From Clostridiales bacterium (GTDB taxonomy: Bacteria; Bacillota; Clostridia; Oscillospirales; Acutalibacteraceae): a stretch of DNA of 35,556 bases. A program made the position numbers and the translations under genes. Where the stretch lies: the NCBI GenBank assembly GCA_024697575.1, contig JAILFM010000110.1, positions 1 to 35,556 of the forward strand, given 5' to 3'. The notes under the pieces were generated by a model. It ran no database searches. It saw only the letters and a program-made list of their open reading frames with translations, and was not told the DNA's origin. Positions 9,097-18,298 of the stretch are shown in pieces. Every line of letters starts with the position of its first letter. The first letter of the stretch is position 1.

Positions 9097-9771
9097 TCAA
9101 TCGTAAATTAGCTCGGCTGTTTTTATAACAATCGGCGTGACAGGCGATGAAAGCTCGCCGCCTGAATAGGTTCTTTCTATTTTAAGGAAATTATCAACAG
9201 TCTCCATACCGTCAATAACCTTGCCGAAGGCGGCATAATTGCCGTCAAGGAATGTGTCCGAATCACTGTAGCAAATAAAGAACTGTGATGAAGCGGAATT
9301 AGGGTCACTTGACCTTGCCATTGAAACAACGCCGCGGGTATGTGAAAGAGTGTTTTTGGTAAAGCCGTTTGACGAGAACTCGCCGTAAATTGTCTCGTCG
9401 GAACCGCCGGTGCCGGTACCCTCCGGGTCACCGCCCTGAGCCATAAAACCTTCCACAACCCTGTGGAAAGTAAGGCCGTTATAAAAACCCTCGCTGACAA
9501 GCTTTGCAAAGTTTTCACAGGTTGCGGGCGCATACTCGGGGTAAAGCTCAATAGTGAATGTTTCGCCGTTTTCCATTGTGAAAAGGGCTCTTGTCCTGTT
9601 GGCGGAATCCTGCGAAACCATTGACGGGGTGTTTTCGTTTTTCCCGCCGGTTGTCTCAACGGCTGAATCTCCGGAAGTGAACACAGTTTTCTCACTGCCG
9701 CAGGATGAAAAAAGAACGATGCAAATCATCAGCAAAGCCGCAACAGCCAAAAATCTTTTATATTGTTTCAT
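9097..9771 (-). CDS. Cyclophilin-type peptidyl-prolyl cis-trans isomerase, lipoprotein
   Basis: Lipobox 'IVLFSSC'; 'GLTFHRVVEGFMAQGGDPEGTGTGG', 'NSASSQFFI', 'FGKVIDGMETVD'. ATG at 9771 with GGAG upstream. Confidence 0.92.
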   Translation of the reverse strand: MKQYKRFLAVAALLMICIVLFSSCGSEKTVFTSGDSAVETTGGKNENTPSMVSQDSANRTRALFTMENGETFTIELYPEYAPATCENFAKLVSEGFYNGLTFHRVVEGFMAQGGDPEGTGTGGSDETIYGEFSSNGFTKNTLSHTRGVVSMARSSDPNSASSQFFICYSDSDTFLDGNYAAFGKVIDGMETVDNFLKIERTYSGGELSSPVTPIVIKTAELIYD

Positions 9772-9800
9772 AATCAAACTCCAAAGCATAATTTTATATA

Positions 9801-9829
9801 ATAATACCAATAAAGGAAGCCAAAGTCAA
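9801..9829 (-). promoter_or_regulatory. Candidate promoter for the cyclophilin/SecB-like/ceramidase-like genes
   Basis: Minus strand TTGACT (9829-9824), 17-nt spacer, TATTAT (9806-9801). Confidence 0.55.
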
Positions 9830-10926
9830 CTTTTTCCGAAAATCGTTTTTTCAAGTATTCTGTCGCATGATCCGTTTATACAGTCAAAATTAAACTCCAC
9901 GAACCTCCGGTTCTTTTCAATATCAAAAGGAACCTTAACTGCTTTCAGCGCCGTTTCAAAATCGCTCGTTACCTCTCCCGGCACATAGGTGTCATAATCA
10001 AAATAAAACGAACGCTCCGCCGTATATTTTTCTTTGTCAAAAGCGAAAAAGATACATTTTTTATTAAGCATCGCAAAATCCATACAAACCGAAGAATAAT
10101 CGGTTATCAGACATTCGCATATAAGTGACAAATCAAAAATGCTTTCACCTGTAACATCTGTCATACCCGAAGGAATGTCAGAGGAGTGAACCTGAGGGTG
10201 AAGCTTAACGAGGAAAGCATATTCATCCCCCAAAACTTCACTAAACATTTTTTTATCAATATTACTGCATAGACTGATGTCATCCGCGCTGTTATCGCGA
10301 AATGTCGGCGCATACAAAACAAGCTTTTTGTTTTTAAGGTGCGGATACATCCTGTCAAACCGTTCTCGGACAGAAGACACATTTTGACTTTCATATGAAT
10401 TCAAAAGATATTCCGCAGTCGGTGAACCCAAAGGCAAAACTTTGCTTTCTTCAACGCCGAAAGCGCCGGCGTATATTTTTTTTACATTTTCGGATGTGCA
10501 GATAACAAAGCTGAGCTTTGCGCCTCCCTTTTCAGCCAAGTTCTTCACGCTATCTTCAAGCTCCGTATCGAGACCGAATTTTTTGAACGCGCCCTGCCCA
10601 TGCCACAGCTGGGTAATGACCGCTTTTTGCGAAAAGCGCATATATGCCATCGGCATAAAATTATCATTAAGAAAAACATATCCGCTTGTTGCGAGAAAAA
10701 AGGGAGAGGCAAAAAGGAACTTGAAAAGCTTTATAAGAGTCATTTTTTCCCGACTTGAAAAAACAAACCTTATGTCAAACCCGCCCTTTTCTCTTAACCT
10801 TTCGGCAAGAATATGCAGGTTGTCATTTTCTCCCCCGTTATGAGGCGAAAGAAAGGTTACCCTGTTTCTTTTCACCGGGAAAATGCGAAAAAGATTGAAA
10901 ATAAGCGCATATATTCTGTAGAACAT
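9826..10926 (-). CDS. CDP-glycerol glycerophosphotransferase family protein (TagB/TagF-like)
   Basis: 'QLWHGQGAFKKFG', 'VLYAPTFRDN', 'LITDYSSVCMDFAMLNK' are typical of this family. Confidence 0.88.
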   Translation of the reverse strand: MFYRIYALIFNLFRIFPVKRNRVTFLSPHNGGENDNLHILAERLREKGGFDIRFVFSSREKMTLIKLFKFLFASPFFLATSGYVFLNDNFMPMAYMRFSQKAVITQLWHGQGAFKKFGLDTELEDSVKNLAEKGGAKLSFVICTSENVKKIYAGAFGVEESKVLPLGSPTAEYLLNSYESQNVSSVRERFDRMYPHLKNKKLVLYAPTFRDNSADDISLCSNIDKKMFSEVLGDEYAFLVKLHPQVHSSDIPSGMTDVTGESIFDLSLICECLITDYSSVCMDFAMLNKKCIFFAFDKEKYTAERSFYFDYDTYVPGEVTSDFETALKAVKVPFDIEKNRRFVEFNFDCINGSCDRILEKTIFGKS

Positions 10927-10928
10927 AT

Positions 10929-12128
10929 TCAGCCTTTACCTTTGAATCTCATATTAATCAAAATTAGCGCTTTCAGCAGTCTGCGATCAACGGGCTTCTT
11001 TCCGCTCAGGCGCAGAATAAATTTGCCCGAGGGCTTTGATTTGATGTTTTTCATGCCGGAAAATGTTGAATCAGGCGGCAGATTTTTTGTGACAATTTCA
11101 AAATACGGTACAGGCTGTGAATAGACAGAAGAAAGAAAAACATCTGAAGGTTTTTTGACCTTTAAGCTGAAAACAGGGTTATTTATGTGATACTCAAGGT
11201 CAAACACCGGTTCGCCGAGCTCACGGTTAGTGTCACTTTTTATACACTCGGAAATAACCGGTGAAAATGATTTTCTTAATTCATCACAGCGCTTGCCGAG
11301 AATTTCAAGAGCCTCTTTATCGCCGAACCACATCAGCCTGTAAAACTCGTTTATTGCGGTATGATACGCTTTATAGTTGATTTCCTCAAGATAATCGTCG
11401 TCGCACCCCGAATCTTTTGCAGCAGTGTATATGATATCCATTGAAGAGAAAAAGTCATTAATAAGCTTGACCGATATTCTTTGCGTCACCGACCGTCCTT
11501 CAAGCAGTGAATGAACCCTGTACCTTGTAATTGCGTCATAACAGCCGACGATTTTCGGCTCCGTTTTAAGAATAAAGCTCATTAAAAACGCCCCGTCTTC
11601 ACTGTAAGACGTTGACGGAAAACGGATTTTACTTTTTTTCAGAAAATCGGTATTGTAACACTTGTTCATAACAAGAAAATTGTGAAGTATGCGTTTGTCA
11701 CGGCAGTTAATCACACTTTCTTTTGAGAGCGAATCCGCATAGCGGTTAAACTCCGTTCCCCTTGCAATGCGGCAAATTGCCATATCAGCCCCGGTCGAAA
11801 GCATGGAAGATGTTATCTTTTCGGCGCAGTCGCGGGCAATAAGATCATCTGAATCGACAAACATCAGATATTTGCCGTCCGCCTTTTCAATACCGGTATT
11901 TCTCGCTGCCGAAACGCCGCAGTTAGGCGTTGAAATAACCCTGATATTATTATAACGCGAGGCATAACTTTCAAGGATTTCAAGCGTTGAATCTGTTGAG
12001 CCGTCGTTTACGGCAATAATATCAATCTTTGATGCGATTGTCTGGTTTAAAAGGCAGTCAAGAGTTTCCCTGATATATCTCTCGCTGTTGTAACAAGGAA
12101 CAACAAAGCTTATAAGTTTTCTTTCCAT
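10929..12128 (-). CDS. Glycosyltransferase family 2
   Basis: 'ISFVVPCYNSERYIRETLDCLLNQT', 'NDGSTDSTLEIL', 'MFVDSDD'. Confidence 0.92.
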   Translation of the reverse strand: MERKLISFVVPCYNSERYIRETLDCLLNQTIASKIDIIAVNDGSTDSTLEILESYASRYNNIRVISTPNCGVSAARNTGIEKADGKYLMFVDSDDLIARDCAEKITSSMLSTGADMAICRIARGTEFNRYADSLSKESVINCRDKRILHNFLVMNKCYNTDFLKKSKIRFPSTSYSEDGAFLMSFILKTEPKIVGCYDAITRYRVHSLLEGRSVTQRISVKLINDFFSSMDIIYTAAKDSGCDDDYLEEINYKAYHTAINEFYRLMWFGDKEALEILGKRCDELRKSFSPVISECIKSDTNRELGEPVFDLEYHINNPVFSLKVKKPSDVFLSSVYSQPVPYFEIVTKNLPPDSTFSGMKNIKSKPSGKFILRLSGKKPVDRRLLKALILINMRFKGKG

Positions 12129-12171
12129 AAATCTTTGCCAACCTCAACATTGTTGATTTTCGCTTTTTCAA

Positions 12172-12200
12172 GCTATATCATAAAAAAAGATTTATGTCAA
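12172..12200 (-). promoter_or_regulatory. Candidate promoter for the GT2-TagF operon
   Basis: Minus strand TTGACA (12200-12195), 17-nt spacer, TATAGC (12177-12172). Confidence 0.55.
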
Positions 12201-12230
12201 CTCAAAGTTATTCCCCTCGGCTTTGAGTTG
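12198..12230. repeat. Inverted repeat between divergent promoters
   Basis: CAACTCAAAG (12198-12207) / CTTTGAGTTG (12221-12230), perfect 10-bp arms, 13-nt spacer. Confidence 0.8.
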
Positions 12231-12259
12231 CAATTGTTCCGGGATATCGCTTGCTGTAC

Positions 12260-12289
12260 TTGACAATGTCCCGAAGCCGAATGTATAAT
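12260..12289 (+). promoter_or_regulatory. Consensus sigma-A promoter for corA-like gene
   Basis: TTGACA (12260-12265), 18-nt spacer, TATAAT (12284-12289). Confidence 0.75.
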
Positions 12290-12347
12290 ATTCAAGCTGT
12301 TAGGATAAGCAGTTTATTGAATAATACTTTTCAACACGAGGAAAACC

Positions 12348-13274
12348 ATGTTTTACAGAGTTGACAAAACGATATCGGAGATAAACATCAATGAAATTGA
12401 CCCGGAATATATGACAGTCGGTTACATCACCGGCGCCGAGCTTTCACAGTATGGCGAGCGCTTCGGTTTTGCACCGTCGACAGTTGAGGCATGCCGGACG
12501 GCAAACCCTCTGTTTCGTACCGACGTTGAGGTCCACGAGGAATATACCTTCACCGAGCTTCGCATAGTGACAGAAGGCGGTGAGGACGACTGGATCGCGA
12601 TTTATCTTATGAAAAACTTCCTTCTTGTGGTTGATATACTTGACAGAGATCAATCAACCAAAAATGAGTTTGTTCACGCTCTGAGGCGTTTTCCAATCTC
12701 AAAAATCAAATTTGAAAAGATAGTCTGCGCTTTTATCGAGTCCCTAATTGTCGGCGGCAACAAAACCACAGAGCTTGCAGGTAACGAGATAACTTCTCTT
12801 GAAGAGCAGGTTGCCAAAGGCACCGCATCGCAGGATTTCAATATGCTGCTGCTTGAAATGAAAAAACGTATGCAGAAACTTCACAACTATTATGAGCAAA
12901 TCTTAGATGTGGCAGAAACGCTTGAAGAAAACGACAATGACATTTTTGACGATAATAACCTTATCTATGTGTCAAACCTCGCAAACAAGGTAACAAGGCT
13001 TCGTAATGATGTCGATTCATTGAGCAATTCAATAGACCACCTGCAGGACGCCTACTCGTCATTCCTCGACCTTAAGCTGAACCACACCATGAAGATATTC
13101 ACGGTTTTAACCTCAATATTTTTCCCTCTCACAATCATAGTCGGCTGGTATGGGATGAACTTCGAATCCATGCCGGAGTTTAAATGGCGTTATGGATACA
13201 TTTATGTGATACTGCTCTCGCTTGTAACCGTACTTGCTTTGACAGTTTTCGGTCACAGAAAAAAGTGGTTTTAA
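12348..13274 (+). CDS. corA: CorA family divalent cation transporter
   Basis: C-terminal two-TM region with 'YGMNFESMPE' (GMN signature). Confidence 0.92.
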   Translation: MFYRVDKTISEININEIDPEYMTVGYITGAELSQYGERFGFAPSTVEACRTANPLFRTDVEVHEEYTFTELRIVTEGGEDDWIAIYLMKNFLLVVDILDRDQSTKNEFVHALRRFPISKIKFEKIVCAFIESLIVGGNKTTELAGNEITSLEEQVAKGTASQDFNMLLLEMKKRMQKLHNYYEQILDVAETLEENDNDIFDDNNLIYVSNLANKVTRLRNDVDSLSNSIDHLQDAYSSFLDLKLNHTMKIFTVLTSIFFPLTIIVGWYGMNFESMPEFKWRYGYIYVILLSLVTVLALTVFGHRKKWF

Positions 13275-13312
13275 ATTAAAACATCAAAATCTTTGGCTTT
13301 CATGGAGGTAAA

Positions 13313-14878
13313 ATGAAATTATTGAAAACAACCGCCGTTATTATGTGCGCCATAATAACCGCAGGGTCAATTTCGATTACCGGCAGCGCAGAAAGCGCAG
13401 CGCCCGACCGGTTTGAAATCACAAATCCGTACGAAAATGTTGATTTTGCATCATTTCAGGCTTACAAAACACAGCTTCACTGCCACACAACAGCATCCGA
13501 CGGCTATGACAAAATTCAGGATGCGATTGAAATGTACTACAATCTTGACTATGACGCGGTTGCAATAACCGACCACGGCGTCAACAACATAGGCTGGAAT
13601 AAAACACCTCAGATGTCGCCGCTTGTCCGCGCCGTCAAAAAAGAGCGTTCCGGCGGTGCATATGCAAAAATTGATCCTTTGACGGACGAAGCATATGAAG
13701 CGTATCTTAAGGGAACAGCCGAATTAAAAGACGGTGTCACAAGAACTCACTCCGCGGGAATGTGTGACATTGCGCTTGGTAACGAGCTGAACCTTGCAAC
13801 CCCGTTTGCCGATTGTCATTTAACTCACTACTGGTGCACCTACGGTCAGGGATATGCCGGAGTTTTCGGCGACTATGAAACTCCCTCGCGCGAAAGCTCA
13901 AAACAGGGCGGAGTTGTTATGCTGAGCCACGTGGGCGAATATGTCTATACAAAAAAGGATTCCAAAAACCATGTGGCGAAAAAAATCGACGAATATTATG
14001 TCAACAAATTTGCAAGAGTTTTTCTTGACAACCCCGTCAATGGCGGAAAATACTCTGGCAGTGTCTGCGGAATGGGAATTAACAGCGCAACGGATGCGCA
14101 CACACGGTGCGATCGCATCTTATATGACCAGATTTTGCAAAAAACTATTCCAAACGGCGTTGTTCCATGGGGATTCACATTCAGTGACAGCCACGATATG
14201 GAGTCGATAAACAACGCCTATACAATGATGCTTGCCCCTGACTGGACGGGTCTTGACAACGATACCCGCAACAATATGATTCGTAAAGCTATGGAAAACG
14301 GCGAATTTTTCTCCGTATCACATTATTCAAACGGGTATGAGCTTGACGGGGAGCGCGAATTTCTCGAAATAGAAGAAGATGTTGACTGGGAAGACTGCAA
14401 TTCAATGAACGACACCCCGATGGTAACAAATGTCATTGTTGACGACTCAACGGATACCATCACAGTTGAAGCCGAAAACGCAAACAGAATTGTCTGGGTA
14501 TCAAACGGCAATGTTATCAAAAGGGAAACAGCTGAAGCAAGTGAAAACGGCAAGGCAACATTTACAATACAGCTAAGCGAAGACGGACTTAAAAACGATG
14601 TTTCTCTCTTTATCAGGTTTTATGTTACAGGCCCTCAGGGAATATGCTATTCAAACCCCATGGTCCTTCATGGCCTTGATGAAAACGGTAATCCAATCCC
14701 GTTTGAAGCCGTAAATGTTCCGAAAACACACGATATTTCGACTTTTCTTCGTTCTCTTGTCACAGTTCTTGACTGGGGTCTCTTCAAATGGAGCCCCATC
14801 GTATGGGCATTCAAATATTTTGCCCTGGGCTACAATCCAATCGCTCAGTTAGTTAACTCGATTGCATTTTGGAAATAA
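13313..14878 (+). CDS. Secreted PHP-domain protein
   Basis: Signal peptide; 'LHCHTTASDG', 'AVAITDHGV', 'LSHVGEY', 'SDSHD' metal-site-like motifs; RBS GGAGG. Confidence 0.8.
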   Translation: MKLLKTTAVIMCAIITAGSISITGSAESAAPDRFEITNPYENVDFASFQAYKTQLHCHTTASDGYDKIQDAIEMYYNLDYDAVAITDHGVNNIGWNKTPQMSPLVRAVKKERSGGAYAKIDPLTDEAYEAYLKGTAELKDGVTRTHSAGMCDIALGNELNLATPFADCHLTHYWCTYGQGYAGVFGDYETPSRESSKQGGVVMLSHVGEYVYTKKDSKNHVAKKIDEYYVNKFARVFLDNPVNGGKYSGSVCGMGINSATDAHTRCDRILYDQILQKTIPNGVVPWGFTFSDSHDMESINNAYTMMLAPDWTGLDNDTRNNMIRKAMENGEFFSVSHYSNGYELDGEREFLEIEEDVDWEDCNSMNDTPMVTNVIVDDSTDTITVEAENANRIVWVSNGNVIKRETAEASENGKATFTIQLSEDGLKNDVSLFIRFYVTGPQGICYSNPMVLHGLDENGNPIPFEAVNVPKTHDISTFLRSLVTVLDWGLFKWSPIVWAFKYFALGYNPIAQLVNSIAFWK

Positions 14879-14881
14879 CTT

Positions 14882-15667
14882 TTACCTGACCGCTTCAACA
14901 ACAATTCTGCCTTTTTTTGTTAAACGAGAACAGTCTTTAACAACAAACCTTCCCCGGTGACGGAGCGTAATTTTGTCACCGGGGTTTATTTTTTTATCAG
15001 GTTTAAGACATTCGAGCCCATTAACAAATACAAGACCGTGCGTTATCATATCAACGCTTTGAGTCCGGCTCAGGTTAAATCCGTTTTTAATAATGCTGTC
15101 AAGACGCGGTGAAGAAACGGTGAAATCAAAAAATTCAGGTTTCTTTTTTTCAAGAGTATCAACCGCACGGCTGTCAATAACTTCACACTTTAAAGTTCCC
15201 CTGCCCGCCCGGGACAGATTTTCTGCAATGTACCGGGCGTTTTTCTTAAGGCATGCAACATAACATCCGCTGTCATTTACTGCAATGTCGCCCAGTATTT
15301 CTCTTTTTATGCCAAGTGACATCAATGCACCAAGGTAGTCCCTGTGGGTGAGAGGTTTGGAAAATCTGTCTTTATCTATCCTGATAACAGCCGTCGGGTC
15401 ATCGTCCGGCTCGGAGAGAAAGTATTCTTTAAGCTCCTGAGGTGTCGATGCACTGATATATTCCGGCAGGAAAACCGCAATGTTCCTTTCACTGTCCGGA
15501 ACAGGAGAATAAAATATACACCTGACCTTAACCGGCAGCGCCCTGGTAAAAACAAGCGTTTTTAAATGTGTGTCAACAAAAAATGTTGATGTTATCATAA
15601 AACCTTCGCTGCACTGCAGGGCTTTGTCGTCAAATTTTGCAATAAAAAGTTTCTCTTCTTCAGTCAT
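14882..15667 (-). CDS. ylmH: YlmH-like S4-domain RNA-binding protein
   Basis: 'DYLGALMSLGIKREILGDI' and C-terminal S4 domain 'RLDSIIKNGFNLSRTQSVDMITHGLVFVNG'. ATG 15667 (MTEEEK) preferred; ORF track GTG 15730 lies in a terminator-like stem. Confidence 0.85.
   Translation of the reverse strand: MTEEEKLFIAKFDDKALQCSEGFMITSTFFVDTHLKTLVFTRALPVKVRCIFYSPVPDSERNIAVFLPEYISASTPQELKEYFLSEPDDDPTAVIRIDKDRFSKPLTHRDYLGALMSLGIKREILGDIAVNDSGCYVACLKKNARYIAENLSRAGRGTLKCEVIDSRAVDTLEKKKPEFFDFTVSSPRLDSIIKNGFNLSRTQSVDMITHGLVFVNGLECLKPDKKINPGDKITLRHRGRFVVKDCSRLTKKGRIVVEAVR
14952..14998 (+). terminator. Intrinsic terminator for the PHP-domain gene, inside ylmH CDS (antisense)
   Basis: CCCCGGTGAC (14952-14961) / GTCACCGGGG (14975-14984) perfect 10-bp stem followed by TTTATTTTTTTATC. 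Confidence 0.75.
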
Positions 15668-15710
15668 TACCGGCACCGGAAATTGTTTTATTTTTAATTC
15701 GGCAGGAAAT

Positions 15711-15739
15711 CCGGCTGCAGTGATTTTCACCGCAGCCGG
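15711..15739 (-). terminator. Terminator-like hairpin after the GPH transporter gene
   Basis: CCGGCTGC (15711-15718) / GCAGCCGG (15732-15739), with inner GTG/CAC pairing; weak ATTTCC tail on minus strand. Confidence 0.55.
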
Positions 15740-15747
15740 AATTAATA

Positions 15748-17250
15748 TCAGTCCTGATTAAGTTCAATAGCAGCGCGCATGGCTCTTGATTTTTCAAGCT
15801 CAATATACATCTGCTCACGTGTCTTCTCATTAATATTATAAAACAGCATGGGAATAAAGCAAAATGCGTCAAAAACAAGCTTTGGACCGAACGCTATCAA
15901 AAACAGGCGCCAACCGGTCTGACTGCCGGGGACAATCTCAGCCTCAGAGTCAAAGCCCGCCCAGTTTTCAAGAAGATGCGCGTTGATAATGCGAAGGAAA
16001 ATATCTTTAATCTTTGTGAAATAGCCCTTGAATAACTCCATTGTAGCTTCAACACGGTATCCGTTTTTCCATTCGCAATAATCAAGTATTTCAAAGCCGA
16101 TTTCATCGCCGATAACCTTACCCGTAGCATAAAACAGCATCTGAACGCTGTTGCCCACTGCAAAAGCAAGCGCCATGGGAAGTTTTTTAAGATAAAAACC
16201 TTTACTTCGACCGCCGATTATGCCGACAAGGAAAAACAGGACTTCTTTAAAGAAGAGTGATCCTCTGTCAAAAAACCAGAGCGCTTTTGTTGAAAACTTC
16301 TTTCTCATTTTCGGTACAATAGCGTAGCTGTAGTAGGAAATCGGCGAACCGGGTATGCCGGCTATTGTCTCAAGTGTATTAAAATGCAGAACATCGTTAT
16401 AGTAAAGGTCGCCGCCCTGACCCAGATTAATATCATCAATAAATCCGCTCAGAATATGAACGAGAAGCGGTCTGTTACGGAACACAGCACCTATACTCTT
16501 AATCGGCTGCGGCGGTTTTTCGGATTGCGGTACACGCTCCTTACTGGTTAGATACCACATAATTGTCGGCACCATCGAAATAATCCAGACAATCCATTTA
16601 CCGGTAACAAACATCTTAGTGTAGTCAAGATTTAAAATTCCGTTACCGCGAAGATCAAGCAGTACGGCAAAAAACTGAGCGGGAAACTTTGCAAACAAAT
16701 CGCTGACAAATTTAGCGGAAACAAGAAGACTTGTTCTCTCGTTCGGATTCGGAGTAAAAACATTTTTTATGTAACCTCCGCCGCCGAAAAACGCCCCGAC
16801 CGTCTCATTATAATAAAGGTATATCATATAGAACAGCAGTCTTGTTGACGCTCCCCATCCCATATGATTTGCCAATATAGGAAGCATACAAATATAAATA
16901 CCGCCGAGTATGCTCGGTATTAGAGACAGGAACTGAAACGGCTTAAATTTGCCCCAGCGGGTTCTCAAGTTATCAATGATTGCCGCCGTAACAGGGTCAT
17001 TGATCATATCATAAATTGTAAGCGTCGCCGTAGCCTTCGCATAGCTTGTTGGGCGAAGCTTATACATATCATACAGCCATATTTCGCTGCCGACATCGTA
17101 CTTACCGAGGGTCGTTGTGCCATAAGCCGTATAAAGAATATATGAAATACGTTCTTTTGTGGTACAAAAGATTCGATTCATATAAGCGGAATTTATTTTT
17201 TCCGGCTCTTCATCCTTTTTATCAATAACTCTGTTCGGATTATCACTCAT
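15748..17250 (-). CDS. GPH-like (glycoside-pentoside-hexuronide) MFS transporter
   Basis: Polytopic membrane protein; 'NDPVTAAIIDNLRTRWGKFKPFQ' matches the GPH/MelB-type motif. Confidence 0.75.
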   Translation of the reverse strand: MSDNPNRVIDKKDEEPEKINSAYMNRIFCTTKERISYILYTAYGTTTLGKYDVGSEIWLYDMYKLRPTSYAKATATLTIYDMINDPVTAAIIDNLRTRWGKFKPFQFLSLIPSILGGIYICMLPILANHMGWGASTRLLFYMIYLYYNETVGAFFGGGGYIKNVFTPNPNERTSLLVSAKFVSDLFAKFPAQFFAVLLDLRGNGILNLDYTKMFVTGKWIVWIISMVPTIMWYLTSKERVPQSEKPPQPIKSIGAVFRNRPLLVHILSGFIDDINLGQGGDLYYNDVLHFNTLETIAGIPGSPISYYSYAIVPKMRKKFSTKALWFFDRGSLFFKEVLFFLVGIIGGRSKGFYLKKLPMALAFAVGNSVQMLFYATGKVIGDEIGFEILDYCEWKNGYRVEATMELFKGYFTKIKDIFLRIINAHLLENWAGFDSEAEIVPGSQTGWRLFLIAFGPKLVFDAFCFIPMLFYNINEKTREQMYIELEKSRAMRAAIELNQD

Positions 17251-18109
17251 TGGCGCCGTTTCCCCCTTCCGCAGCTTCTTTAGCTGCCTTTTCTTCTTTG
17301 GCTTTTAGCTGCGCCTGCTTCTCATCCTGAAGAATCTGAAGGCGTCTGTATTGCTCCGCGCGGATTTCTTCACGGGTCATACCATTTTTTTGCATTTCAA
17401 AATATTCTTCGATCGGTATGCCGCCGCAGTAACACTGTTCATGATGAATCTCGATACCTTTTTTAAAACAAAGCACATCAACAGCAATATTGGCAATCTG
17501 AGAAGCAAGGTAAAGATATGCCCCTATTTTAAGAGTCCCTGTAACCGTTCCGGAAGTGCCCATTATTCCAAACAGAAGCACCGACGCCGCCGAGGTAAGT
17601 AACAGCGTACAGTCAACAATATAATTTCTCTGTTTACCCTTAGGCGAACATGCAAGGGCATTTAACACAAAATGCAAAACCGTAATTATAAACGATAAAG
17701 CAAGGCAGGCAAAGCTTGTAAGAAACAGCTTATCATCAGCGTTCCCCGATAGAAGAGAAGACATAGCAAAGACTTTATCTAAATTTTTGTAAATAGTCAA
17801 CAAGCTGTAATTGGCCGCCACACCGCTGAAAGGTGCCTTAAATGTAGCATTAACAAGCGGAAGAAATAGCATTCCGACCGGAAGAATAGATGTTATTATC
17901 CTGGTAATAGCAAGCGGACTGCCAATAAAAGCCGCCTTCACCCTGTCAACCTTTTTTTGAAAATGATAATACTGAACCTCGGCAATATCGGCATCCTGCA
18001 TTAAGCGTTCCTGAAGGTCATAAACGAAAATATTTGCTCCGCAGTTTGGGCAGTGCTGCTTCCAATCAACAATCCGAAGGTGTTTGTTACATTTAGGACA
18101 ATTTGCCAT
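17243..18109 (-). CDS. Zinc-ribbon integral membrane protein of unknown function
   Basis: N-terminal 'CPKCNKHLRIVDWKQHCPNC' plus several TM segments; GGAGG upstream of ATG 18109; 8-bp overlap with the transporter. Confidence 0.75.
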   Translation of the reverse strand: MANCPKCNKHLRIVDWKQHCPNCGANIFVYDLQERLMQDADIAEVQYYHFQKKVDRVKAAFIGSPLAITRIITSILPVGMLFLPLVNATFKAPFSGVAANYSLLTIYKNLDKVFAMSSLLSGNADDKLFLTSFACLALSFIITVLHFVLNALACSPKGKQRNYIVDCTLLLTSAASVLLFGIMGTSGTVTGTLKIGAYLYLASQIANIAVDVLCFKKGIEIHHEQCYCGGIPIEEYFEMQKNGMTREEIRAEQYRRLQILQDEKQAQLKAKEEKAAKEAAEGGNGANE

Positions 18110-18232
18110 CAATTTACCTCCAAACGATTTTTTAAATACTCGTTATATATACCATATTTTTAAAAATTTTACAATATTTTTTAGTTAAAACGGCTAAAAT
18201 AATTATATGGACAATTTAAAGCTAAAAATATG

Positions 18233-18260
18233 TTGCAAAAAATATGAAAATGATTAAAAT
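18233..18260 (+). promoter_or_regulatory. Candidate gap promoter
   Basis: TTGCAA (18233-18238), 16-nt spacer, TAAAAT (18255-18260) in an AT-rich region. Confidence 0.4.
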
Positions 18261-18298
18261 ATGATTGTAAATTTTTATTTTTCGGAGGAATATGTTTT

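Noticed and set aside
9177-9695. Minus-strand 172-aa ORF inside the cyclophilin gene
   Set aside because: Alternative frame of a clear cyclophilin; composition atypical.
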